A stretch of DNA of 7,725 nt from SG8-39 sp032125995 (GTDB lineage Bacteria; Pseudomonadota; Gammaproteobacteria; Burkholderiales; SG8-39), in assembly GCA_032125995.1 (NCBI GenBank), contig JAQBBQ010000207.1, positions 1-7,725 of the forward strand, given 5' to 3'. Position numbers and translations under genes: made by a program. Positions 1 to 6,612 of this stretch are shown piece by piece. A model generated the notes under the pieces. It worked only from the letters and a program-made list of their open reading frames with translations. It searched no databases and was not told the origin of the DNA. Position 1 is the first letter of the stretch. Every line of letters starts with the position of its first letter.

Positions 1-1652
1 CATTCCTGATGGTGGAGTACGTCGGCATTCCCTACACCGACGTCGTCAAACATGCGTTTCTGCCTGCGCTGATTTCCTACATCGCGCTCTTTTACATCGT
101 GCATCTCGAGGCGTTGAAGCTTGGACTCGAGCCCACCGCGCGCGCGCGCGAACGCGGCATCGGCCAAAAGCTGACCGCCTGGGGACTCGGAATCTCGGGT
201 ACCTTCGCCGTTTGCGGTGTCATTTACTTCGTCGCTGCCGCCGCAAAAAACGTCTTCGGCCCGGCTGCACCATGGGTGCTCGGCGCTCTACTCGTCAGCC
301 TCTACGTGGCCACGGTTTGGGTTGCGTCGCGCTGTCCCGATCTGCCGTCCGACATCGACGTCGATCATCCGGTGCTGCCGGACACCTGGCCTACCGTCAA
401 GGCGGGGATCCACTTCCTGATTCCGATCGGTGTGCTGATCTGGTGTTTGATGATCGAGGAACTGTCGCCCGCGCTTTCGGCGTTCTGGGCGACGACTTCG
501 CTCATCGTTCTGATGGGTTCGCAACGCCCGCTGATCGCGCTCTTTCGGCGCGCGGGGGGTGTCGCTGCCGAGGTGCGCCGCGGCGTCGTCGAGATCATCG
601 AGGGTCTAAACGACGGGGCGCGCAGCATGATCGGCATCGCGATTGCCACGGGGACGGCGGGAATCATCGTCGGCGGAATTACCCTGACCGGACTCGGTTT
701 TCGGATGACCGAATTCGTCGAGGTTGTCTCGCAGGGCAACGTGGTCGTGATGCTGCTGTTCACGGCGCTCGTCTGTCTCGTGCTCGGTCTGGGCGTGCCG
801 ACCACCGCAAACTACATTCTCGTTGCGACGCTGATGGCGCCGGTAATCGTCGAACTGGGCGCGAAGGCGGGCCTGGTGATTCCGCTCATCGCGGTGCACC
901 TGTTCGTCTTCTACTACGGGATCATGGGCGACATCACGCCGCCGGTGGGGCTTGCGAGCTTTGCCGCGGCGGCGATCTCGGGCGAGGACCCGATCAAAAC
1001 CGGGGTGCAGGGTTCGCTCTACGCCCTGCGCACAGTCGTTTTGCCGTTCGTCTTCGTTTTCAACCCGACGCTGCTGCTGATCGATGTCCAAAGCTGGGCC
1101 GAGGTGATCCTCGTCGCGCTTGCTGCAATCGCGGCGTCGCTCGTTTTCGCCGCCGCCACGCTGGGATGGTTTCGCACACGCTGCAGGTGGTGGGAGGTTG
1201 GGGTGCTGCTCCTCGCCACCTTCGCACTGTTCAGGCCGGACTATTTTATGGACAAGCTTGCTGCGCGCTATGTCGATGCGCCGGCCAAGGAGATCGTCAA
1301 GGTCGCGCAGTCGCTTGGCGAAAACCAGAGACTGGTGATGATCATCGGCGGGATGACGCTCGAAGGCGAAGACCTGCGCAAGACGGTCGCGGTACGGCTG
1401 GGCGGACCGGGCGATGGACGCAAGCGGCTGGCCGAGGCGGGATTGACGCTGACCATGCTTGGCGACGAGGTGCGTGTCGCGACCGTGCGTTTCGGCAGCC
1501 GCGCGAGGAAGTCGGGCTTTGAGCAGGGCTGGCAAATCGACCGGCTTAAGTTGCCGTCCGACCGCGCGTCACAGCACTGGGTTTACCTGCCCGCGCTCGC
1601 CCTCGTCGCCCTGGTGTTCTTCCTGCAACGCGCGCGGGTACGGCGCCCTTAG
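1..1652 (+). CDS. TRAP transporter fused permease, DctM-type, 5' truncated by the window edge
   Basis: This is the inner-membrane permease of a tripartite ATP-independent periplasmic (TRAP) transporter, probably of the TAXI-associated type in which small (DctQ) and large (DctM) subunits are fused. These import organic acids using an ion gradient and a periplasmic binding protein. The frame is open through the left edge (codons for Phe-Leu precede the Met at position 9), and the first visible residues are mid-protein, so that Met is probably not the start. Counting from it, residues 1-360 are mostly hydrophobic segments of the DctM domain. Hallmarks are GLGVPTTANY (260-269) and YYGIMGDITPPVGLASFAAA (302-321). 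Residues from about 365 to 547 hold further membrane segments and a soluble part, resembling the DUF3394 extension found on some of these permeases. The TAG stop overlaps the stop of the convergent hydrolase by 4 bases. The substrate cannot be told, and the binding protein gene is not in the window. Confidence 0.9.
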   Translation, partial: FLMVEYVGIPYTDVVKHAFLPALISYIALFYIVHLEALKLGLEPTARARERGIGQKLTAWGLGISGTFAVCGVIYFVAAAAKNVFGPAAPWVLGALLVSLYVATVWVASRCPDLPSDIDVDHPVLPDTWPTVKAGIHFLIPIGVLIWCLMIEELSPALSAFWATTSLIVLMGSQRPLIALFRRAGGVAAEVRRGVVEIIEGLNDGARSMIGIAIATGTAGIIVGGITLTGLGFRMTEFVEVVSQGNVVVMLLFTALVCLVLGLGVPTTANYILVATLMAPVIVELGAKAGLVIPLIAVHLFVFYYGIMGDITPPVGLASFAAAAISGEDPIKTGVQGSLYALRTVVLPFVFVFNPTLLLIDVQSWAEVILVALAAIAASLVFAAATLGWFRTRCRWWEVGVLLLATFALFRPDYFMDKLAARYVDAPAKEIVKVAQSLGENQRLVMIIGGMTLEGEDLRKTVAVRLGGPGDGRKRLAEAGLTLTMLGDEVRVATVRFGSRARKSGFEQGWQIDRLKLPSDRASQHWVYLPALALVALVFFLQRARVRRP

Positions 1653-2569
1653 CCGACGACGCGCGCCGGCTGCGGCGCCGGCGCGGACAGGGCGCTCGGC
1701 CCACTCTTGGTGACGATCACCGGCGACTTGTAGAGTTCGTCGCGCTTGTCATAGAGCGGGATCGTCGTGCCGTTGACACGGTTTTCGAACAGTAGGTCGA
1801 GATCGACGTCAGCGATGACGATCTGCTCGGTGTTCGGGATGCCTTCTGCCGCGATGCCGTCGCGCGAAAACGGGAAGTCCGACGGCGTGAGGATGCTCGC
1901 CTGTCCGTAATGCAGCCCGAGTCCTTGGACCGGGAGTGATCCAACCGTGCTCGCCATCGCGACGTAGACCTGGTTTTCAATGGCGCGCGCATGACAGCAG
2001 TAGCGCACGCGCCAGAACCCCTGGCGATCATCTGTGCTCGACGGAACGAATAGGATGTCGGCACCCGCCGCGCAGACCATGCGCGCGAGCTCGGGAAACT
2101 CGACGTCGTAGCACACGAGGATCGAGATATCGCCGAATTCGGTTTCCCACAAATGCAGGCGATGCCCGGGGCTCGTCTTCCAGCGCTCGCGCTCCCAGCG
2201 CGTACGGTGGGTCTTGTCCTGCTCGTAAGTGTCCCCGTGCGGACTGAACAGAAACGAAGTGTTGTAGAGCTCGCCATCGCGTAACGTCGGATGGCTGCCG
2301 GCGATCAGATAGTAGCCGTAGCGCATCGCATGCTCGCGCATGAGCGCCTTGTAGCGGTCGGTGAACTGGTCGAGCGCGCGCACCGCGACATCCACCGAGC
2401 CCCTCGGCAGGAACGACATCAGCTGCGTCGTGAAGATTTCGGGTAGGAGTACGAATTGCGGCCGGTATTCGCCTGCTGCGTCGAGCATCAGGTGAACCTG
2501 GCGCTCGAAATCGTCCCAGCTCGCGATTGGGCGCAGCATGTACTGGATCGACGCGATGCGTACTTTCAC
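1649..2569 (-). CDS. carbon-nitrogen hydrolase family protein (nitrilase superfamily, class 12-like)
   Basis: A 306-residue cytoplasmic hydrolase predicted to act on a non-peptide C-N bond (amide or nitrile) through a covalent thioester. The Glu-Lys-Cys triad is visible: E44 in FVLLPEIFTTQ, K119 in YEQDKTHRTRWER and C153 in ISILVCYDVEFPE. The domain fills about residues 3-275. The last 15 or so residues are an Ala/Pro-rich tail. It starts with GTG at 2569, and that GTG overlaps the TGA of the upstream acetyltransferase (shared GTGA), with a GAGGGG ribosome-binding sequence 8 bases upstream inside that gene; translational coupling is likely. Class 12 nitrilases (RimI-linked, for example Bacillus YhcX) often carry an N-terminal GNAT domain on the same chain; here the two are separate adjacent genes. 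The substrate is unknown; the family assignment is firm, the subclass is inference from the pairing. Confidence 0.9.
   Translation of the reverse strand: MKVRIASIQYMLRPIASWDDFERQVHLMLDAAGEYRPQFVLLPEIFTTQLMSFLPRGSVDVAVRALDQFTDRYKALMREHAMRYGYYLIAGSHPTLRDGELYNTSFLFSPHGDTYEQDKTHRTRWERERWKTSPGHRLHLWETEFGDISILVCYDVEFPELARMVCAAGADILFVPSSTDDRQGFWRVRYCCHARAIENQVYVAMASTVGSLPVQGLGLHYGQASILTPSDFPFSRDGIAAEGIPNTEQIVIADVDLDLLFENRVNGTTIPLYDKRDELYKSPVIVTKSGPSALSAPAPQPARVVG
1662..1685. terminator. possible GC-only stem-loop just after the TRAP permease stop
   Basis: CGCGCCGGC (1662-1670) pairs perfectly with GCCGGCGCG (1677-1685) around a 6-base loop, starting 10 bases past the TRAP permease stop. It lies inside the last codons of the convergent hydrolase, which encode an Ala/Pro-rich tail. 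There is no T-run on either side, so it is not a classical intrinsic terminator. It could still slow transcription arriving from either direction. In DNA this GC-rich such stems also arise by chance. Confidence 0.25.
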
Positions 2570-3273
2570 AGAATCGGCCCCTCTGGGTTGACCGTCGGCA
2601 GGTTCGGTTTGTAGCGATCGTTCAACCAGACGATGATCGTTGCGTTGCCGCGCGATTCATTGTCCGATGGAAGATAGCCGTTAATGACGCCGCAGTACTG
2701 AAACCCTTCTTTCAGCTGGAACAGAAGCACCGGATCTTTCAGATCGCCCCAGATCACCCGCATCGCATAGTCCTCGGGCGACATTTCGTTGCCGACGCGG
2801 TGATAGCCCGGCATGCGGCCGCAGGCCATGATCCGACGCAGGTTGAGCGCGCGACAGATCTGGCGGCGCGCGTGATACAGCTTTTTTCCGATCCCGACGC
2901 GCCGCAAGGTTGGATCGGCAAACACCTCAGCGCCGTACAGCGTGCGCGCGGCGGGTGTGTGGGTGCTGAAGGTTCCACCCCCGGTGACTTCCTTCCAGCT
3001 GTGGTGGGCACCCCAATCACCCCACTGGACGATGAGCGAGCTGGCGGCGCCGACGACGCGCTCGCCGAGACAGGCGACGACCTGACCCTGCGGAAACGCG
3101 CGGATCTGGTTCTCCAGTTGCTCCGGCCGCCAGCCACCGATGTCGGGGTAGACGCGGTTCTGTATCTCGACGATCTGTGGAATGTCGTCGAGGCGGGTGT
3201 GACGTAGTGAGAGGCGGGCTCGTGTAATGACGCGCTCCAGCACGGATGACATAGAATTATTATTAACAATCAT
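2566..3273 (-). CDS. GNAT family N-acetyltransferase
   Basis: A 235-residue protein of the Gcn5-related acetyltransferase family, which transfers an acetyl group from acetyl-CoA to an amine. The start of the fold reads LSLRHTRLDDIPQIVEIQNR (21-40). The acetyl-CoA pyrophosphate-binding motif is AEVFADPTLRRVGIGKKLY (115-133), with the R/Q-x-x-G-x-G signature at R124-G127-G129. It is longer than a minimal GNAT domain (about 150 residues); the part after about residue 150 matches the linker region of the acetyltransferase-nitrilase fusions rather than a second recognisable domain. The ATG at 3273 is the first start after an in-frame TGA and has no clear ribosome-binding site; ATG at 3252 (residue 8) is an alternative. 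It is followed at once by the C-N hydrolase through a GTGA overlap, so the two products very likely act together. The substrate is unknown. Confidence 0.85.
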   Translation of the reverse strand: MIVNNNSMSSVLERVITRARLSLRHTRLDDIPQIVEIQNRVYPDIGGWRPEQLENQIRAFPQGQVVACLGERVVGAASSLIVQWGDWGAHHSWKEVTGGGTFSTHTPAARTLYGAEVFADPTLRRVGIGKKLYHARRQICRALNLRRIMACGRMPGYHRVGNEMSPEDYAMRVIWGDLKDPVLLFQLKEGFQYCGVINGYLPSDNESRGNATIIVWLNDRYKPNLPTVNPEGPIL

Positions 3274-3288
3274 GATGTTACGTACACA

Positions 3289-3317
3289 ATGGTATCACCT
3301 GAGGGAGGCCGAAGCAA
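3289..3317 (-). promoter_or_regulatory. possible promoter for the acetyltransferase/hydrolase pair
   Basis: Read on the minus strand, TTGCTT (3317-3312) and TACCAT (3294-3289) are separated by 17 bases and match the sigma-70 -35 and -10 elements at 3 and 4 of 6 positions. They lie in the 79-base gap between the MFS stop and the acetyltransferase start. The side nearest the acetyltransferase (about 3250-3295) is strikingly AT-rich for this window. Transcription would begin close to 3282, leaving a very short leader before ATG 3273. The match is weak. Confidence 0.25.
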
Positions 3318-3352
3318 CGTCGACATTACGCCCGACCGATGCCGCCCCGAAA

Positions 3353-4537
3353 TCATTCGGGTGTTCGCAAAATACCAAGGGTTGCGCTCCCCATGAGGAT
3401 CGAAATGGCGGCCGCGAGGGTGAACACGGTGGCCGCACCCCAGTACTCGGAGACGATGCCGCCGCCCGCGAATCCGAGGCCTACGCCGGAGAGCATTGCG
3501 GTCGTGACCCAGGTAAAGGCCTCGGCCATCTGAGACGTTGGCATGTTTCGGGCGACCATCGTCGACTGGATGATGAGCGGTGGCGCCATCGTGATGCCGG
3601 ACAACGCACCGATCAAGCAGAAGACGACCGGGTTCGAGATCATCGCCAGCGGCAGGACCGCGATGCCCATGAAAATCAGTGCGAGCGCGAACTGCCGCGC
3701 CAGGGGCAGATGCCATGGCCGACTGCCATAGGCAAGTCCGCCAAGCGCACTGCCAATGCTCATCACGCCGAGGATGACCCCGGCGAGCGCCGGCTGTCCT
3801 CTCTCGAAGGCGTAGGTCGCGACGCCGATCTCTACCAGTCCGAACACCGACGCATAGCCGAGCAGCACGACGAGCAGGCGACGAAATCCAGCGTCCCGCA
3901 GTACGCCGAGCAGGTCGCGGGGACGCGGCGGATCGATCGGCCACTGCACGAGCGCGGGAGTACGCGTCACGTACAGGGCGCCGACCGAGCCGCAGAGCGC
4001 ACCGAATAGCACCGCGGTTGCCGGAGACGCCGCGGCGACAAGGAACGCGACCAACATCGGCCCGAGGATGAATACCAGTTCGATAAGAACCGAATCGAGC
4101 GACAGCGCCGCGATAAGAAGGCTGTCGTCCTGGAGGCGGCGCCGATAGAGCGTGCGCATGCAGGTGGTCACCTGCGGCAGTGTCGCGCCCGCGGCGACCG
4201 CGAGACCGAGCACCACGGGAAGCGGTGCGCCACGGGTGAGTGCGCTCACCAGCGCCGCAAGCGCAACCGGGTAGGCCAGGCCGGCGGCGAGCAGCACCGG
4301 CCGCGGACCTAACCGGTCGATCAGGCGCCCGACCAGAGGGGAGATCCCGGCAAGCCCCGCGAGATACGCCGATGTCACCAGGCCCGCTTCGCTGAACGAG
4401 GCCTCGTTCGCCTGCACCAGGAGCAGGATCGCAAGGCCCGAGATCCCGATCGGCAGCCGCCCAACGACGGACGCGAGGATCGCGCGCCGCATCTCGGGCT
4501 CGGCGAAGAGGCGGGCGTAATGGGCGAGCGAGAACAT
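3353..4537 (-). CDS. MFS transporter
   Basis: A 394-residue polytopic inner-membrane protein of the major facilitator superfamily, of the usual length for a 12-helix member. Hydrophobic segments run from about residue 20 to 388. The loop between helices 2 and 3 has motif A as GRLIDRLGPRP (70-80), and a weaker second-half counterpart LGGLAYGSRPW lies at 265-275. A partial motif C-like ILGPMLVAFL (157-166) hints at a drug or metabolite exporter, but this is not decisive. I chose ATG 4537 because the protein then begins a short distance before helix 1, as is usual; this ATG has no ribosome-binding site. A GTG at 4564 would add nine residues and has a weak GGA upstream. The gene runs divergently from mnmG and is followed by the acetyltransferase after 79 bases. 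No substrate can be named. Confidence 0.88.
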   Translation of the reverse strand: MFSLAHYARLFAEPEMRRAILASVVGRLPIGISGLAILLLVQANEASFSEAGLVTSAYLAGLAGISPLVGRLIDRLGPRPVLLAAGLAYPVALAALVSALTRGAPLPVVLGLAVAAGATLPQVTTCMRTLYRRRLQDDSLLIAALSLDSVLIELVFILGPMLVAFLVAAASPATAVLFGALCGSVGALYVTRTPALVQWPIDPPRPRDLLGVLRDAGFRRLLVVLLGYASVFGLVEIGVATYAFERGQPALAGVILGVMSIGSALGGLAYGSRPWHLPLARQFALALIFMGIAVLPLAMISNPVVFCLIGALSGITMAPPLIIQSTMVARNMPTSQMAEAFTWVTTAMLSGVGLGFAGGGIVSEYWGAATVFTLAAAISILMGSATLGILRTPE

Positions 4538-4606
4538 GGCGGGACGGGGGCGCGATTCTCGCACAGCGGCTATTCCGCAATGGCACTTCAGCGCGGGAGG
4601 CGAGGC

Positions 4607-4626
4607 GATGTTTCACGTGAAACATC
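4607..4626. promoter_or_regulatory. parS site 1 (ParB-binding centromere element)
   Basis: GATGTTTCACGTGAAACATC is a perfect 20-base palindrome that contains TGTTTCACGTGAAACA (4609-4624). This fits the bacterial chromosomal parS consensus TGTTNCACGTGAAACA at every position. parS sites are bound by ParB, which spreads as a CTP-dependent clamp to build the segregation complex moved by ParA. Its location, 94 bases before mnmG in an mnmG-rsmG-parA cluster, is where such sites are commonly found. Confidence 0.93.
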
Positions 4627-4642
4627 AGGCCCTTGGGAAATC

Positions 4643-4658
4643 GGTACTGAGGTACTGG
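4643..4658. repeat. short tandem repeat between the two parS sites
   Basis: GGTACTGA is followed directly by GGTACTGG, two 8-base units that differ only in the last base. They fall midway between the parS sites. No function is known to me for this; it may be chance or a remnant of local duplication. Confidence 0.4.
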
Positions 4659-4668
4659 CAGGCGACGT

Positions 4669-4684
4669 GGTTTCACGTGAAACA
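4669..4684. promoter_or_regulatory. parS site 2 (ParB-binding centromere element)
   Basis: GGTTTCACGTGAAACA keeps the perfect 14-base core GTTTCACGTGAAAC (4670-4683) and differs from the 16-base consensus only at the first base (G for T). Its centre is 60 bases from the centre of site 1 and about 43 bases before the mnmG start codon. It overlaps the region where the -35 element of the mnmG operon would lie, so ParB bound here could affect operon transcription. Confidence 0.9.
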
Positions 4685-4690
4685 TTCACG

Positions 4691-4696
4691 TATCAT
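4691..4696 (+). promoter_or_regulatory. possible -10 element for the mnmG-rsmG-parA operon
   Basis: TATCAT matches the sigma-70 -10 hexamer at 5 of 6 positions and sits 23 bases before the mnmG ATG, giving a leader of under 20 bases. No good -35 is present at the expected distance; that place is occupied by parS site 2. The hexamer also falls in TTCACGTATCAT, a half-match to parS. Confidence 0.3.
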
Positions 4697-4719
4697 TGCG
4701 CACCCCGCAGCGAGCCACC

Positions 4720-6612
4720 ATGCAGTTTTCGACTGAATTTGATGTGATTGTCGTGGGTGGCGGCCATGCCGGCACGGAAGCGGCGCTCGCCGCGGCGCGC
4801 ATGGGGTGCACGACCCTCTTGCTCACCCATAGCGTCGAGACGCTCGGGCAGATGTCCTGCAACCCGTCGATCGGCGGTATCGGTAAGGGCCACCTCGTCA
4901 AGGAAATCGATGCCCTCGGCGGGGCGATGGCGCTCGCGACAGACGAGGCGGGGATCCAATTCCGTAGGTTGAATTCCTCCAAGGGCCCCGCGGTCCGAGC
5001 AACTCGAGCACAGGCAGATCGGGTGCTTTACCGGCAGGCCATTCGATCCCGGCTCGAGAATCAACCCAATCTGACGATCTTCCAGCAGGCAGTCGACGAC
5101 ATTCTGCTCGAGGGTTCGCGTGCGGCCGGGGTCGTGACCCAACTCGGGGTGAGCTTCCGGAGCCGTGCGCTGGTCCTGACGGCGGGTACTTTTCTCGCGG
5201 GAATGATTCACGTAGGTCTCGAACGCCATCAAGCCGGTCGGGCAGGAGATCCTGCTTCAGTCACCCTGGCGGCACGGCTACGCGAGATGCAGTTGCCCGT
5301 CGGTCGCCTGAAGACGGGTACGCCCCCGCGTCTGGACGGGCGCTCGATCGATTTTTCCGCGTTGGAGGTCCAGCCCGGAGACAGCCCTGAGCCCGTATTC
5401 TCGTTCCTCGGGCGACGCGAAATGCATCCGGCGCAACGCCCCTGCTGGATTACCCATACCAATGCGGAGACGCACGAGATCATTCGCGCCGGACTCGATC
5501 GTTCGCCGCTGTTCACCGGGGTGATCCAAGGCGTCGGGCCGCGCTACTGCCCGTCGATCGCGGCCAAGACCCACCGTGTCGCCGGGAAGCAGAGCCACCA
5601 GATCTTCCTCGAACCCGAGGGCCTGACGACCCACGAGATCTACCCGAACGGCATCTCCACCAGCCTGCCGTTCGATGTGCAGTACGCGCTCGTACGCTCG
5701 ATCCGTGGGCTCGAAAGCGCGCACATCATGCGGCCCGGCTACGCGATCGAATACGACTACTTCGATCCGCGCAATCTGCGGGCCTCGCTCGAGACGAAAT
5801 CGATCGAAGGGCTCTTCTTCGCCGGCCAGATCAATGGCACAACGGGGTACGAGGAGGCAGCTGCACAAGGCCTGCTTGCGGGTATCAACGCCGCGCTGCG
5901 CGTGCGCGAAAGAGATGCCTGGACGCCGCGGCGCGACGAAGCCTATCTCGGCGTTCTGGTGGACGATCTGGTCACCCGTGGGGTCAGTGAGCCGTATCGG
6001 ATGTTCACCAGCCGGGCCGAGTTCCGCCTCATGCTGCGTGAGGACAACGCCGACCTGCGCCTGACCGAGGCGGGGCGCGCCCTCGGCGTCGTCGACGATG
6101 CGCGCTGGGATGTCTTCGCGCGCAAGCGCGACGCAGTGGCTAGAGAGAGCGAGCGCTTGCAGACAACTTGGGTAAACCCGAAGGTGATCGGGGAGGCCAA
6201 CGCAATACAGGTTCTTGGAAAAACAATAGAACGTGAGTACTCACTTACTGAATTACTCCGTCGTCCAGAGGTTAGCTATGTCTCCTTGATGACGCTGCCA
6301 GGCACGGGAACGCCGGTCGACGATCCGCAGGTCGCCGAGCAGGTCGAGATTCAGACCAAGTACGAGGGATACATCGAGCGCCAGCGAAGCGAAGTAGTGC
6401 GTCGCGAGAGCTTCGAGGCACTTCCGCTGCCCGTGAACCTTGACTACCACGGCGTGCGCGGCCTGTCCGTCGAGGTCCGGCAAACACTGGTTGCACATCG
6501 GCCGGAGACGCTCGGCCAGGCCTCGCGCATTTCGGGCGTGACGCCCGCCGCGATCTCGCTGCTGCTCGTACACCTGAAGAGAGGAATTGCGCGCGAGAAG
6601 AAAACCGCATGA
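4720..6612 (+). CDS. mnmG: tRNA uridine-5-carboxymethylaminomethyl modification enzyme MnmG (GidA)
   Basis: MnmG, with MnmE, uses FAD, NADH and methylene-tetrahydrofolate to install the (carboxymethyl)aminomethyl group at C5 of wobble U34 in certain tRNAs; it is cytoplasmic. At 630 residues it matches the E. coli protein (629). The FAD-binding GGGHAG is at 13-18, and both functional cysteines align with E. coli numbering: C47 in MSCNPSIGGIGKGHLVKE and C277 in GPRYCPSI. The C-terminal MnmE/tRNA-binding region has YEGYIERQ and GQASRISGVTPAAISLLL. ATG 4720 gives the expected N-terminus (MQFSTEFDVIVVGGG); an in-frame TTG at 4696 would add eight residues and is unlikely. The ribosome-binding site is poor. 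Oddities: residues 281-282, normally Glu-Asp after CPSI, are Ala-Ala, and codons about 495-524 are AT-rich. The TGA overlaps the rsmG ATG (ATGA). mnmE is not in the window. Confidence 0.98.
   Translation: MQFSTEFDVIVVGGGHAGTEAALAAARMGCTTLLLTHSVETLGQMSCNPSIGGIGKGHLVKEIDALGGAMALATDEAGIQFRRLNSSKGPAVRATRAQADRVLYRQAIRSRLENQPNLTIFQQAVDDILLEGSRAAGVVTQLGVSFRSRALVLTAGTFLAGMIHVGLERHQAGRAGDPASVTLAARLREMQLPVGRLKTGTPPRLDGRSIDFSALEVQPGDSPEPVFSFLGRREMHPAQRPCWITHTNAETHEIIRAGLDRSPLFTGVIQGVGPRYCPSIAAKTHRVAGKQSHQIFLEPEGLTTHEIYPNGISTSLPFDVQYALVRSIRGLESAHIMRPGYAIEYDYFDPRNLRASLETKSIEGLFFAGQINGTTGYEEAAAQGLLAGINAALRVRERDAWTPRRDEAYLGVLVDDLVTRGVSEPYRMFTSRAEFRLMLREDNADLRLTEAGRALGVVDDARWDVFARKRDAVARESERLQTTWVNPKVIGEANAIQVLGKTIEREYSLTELLRRPEVSYVSLMTLPGTGTPVDDPQVAEQVEIQTKYEGYIERQRSEVVRRESFEALPLPVNLDYHGVRGLSVEVRQTLVAHRPETLGQASRISGVTPAAISLLLVHLKRGIAREKKTA

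Noticed and set aside
137..150. (CG)7 alternating run, potential Z-DNA
   Set aside because: It encodes Ala-Arg-Ala-Arg in the permease and is short; alternating CG runs are expected at this GC content.
212..1522. A 436-codon open frame on the plus strand overlapping the TRAP permease
   Set aside because: Arg/Gly/Cys-rich translation with no fold-like pattern, in an alternative frame of a real gene.
606..1535. A 309-codon open frame antisense to the TRAP permease
   Set aside because: Its composition is charged and Arg/His/Gln-rich, it has no domain, and it lies opposite a strongly supported membrane protein; this is a usual shadow in GC-rich DNA.
2527..3207. A 226-codon open frame antisense to the acetyltransferase
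   Set aside because: The acetyltransferase frame has the acetyl-CoA motif and operon overlap; the antisense frame shows no recognisable domain.
3270..4685. A 471-codon open frame on the minus strand starting within parS site 2
   Set aside because: It overlaps the MFS gene in another frame, is Arg/Pro/Ala-rich with no recognisable domain, and its start MFHVK comes from the parS sequence. The MFS frame has clear membrane segments and motif A.
4538..4719. A search for DnaA boxes or an origin in the intergenic region
   Set aside because: No TTATNCACA-like boxes or AT-rich unwinding stretch were seen; the region is explained by parS and promoters, so oriC is probably nearby but outside the window.
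4714..4723. GCCACCATGC resembles a eukaryotic Kozak context at the mnmG start
   Set aside because: The genes, overlaps and parS sites are bacterial; the match is coincidence.
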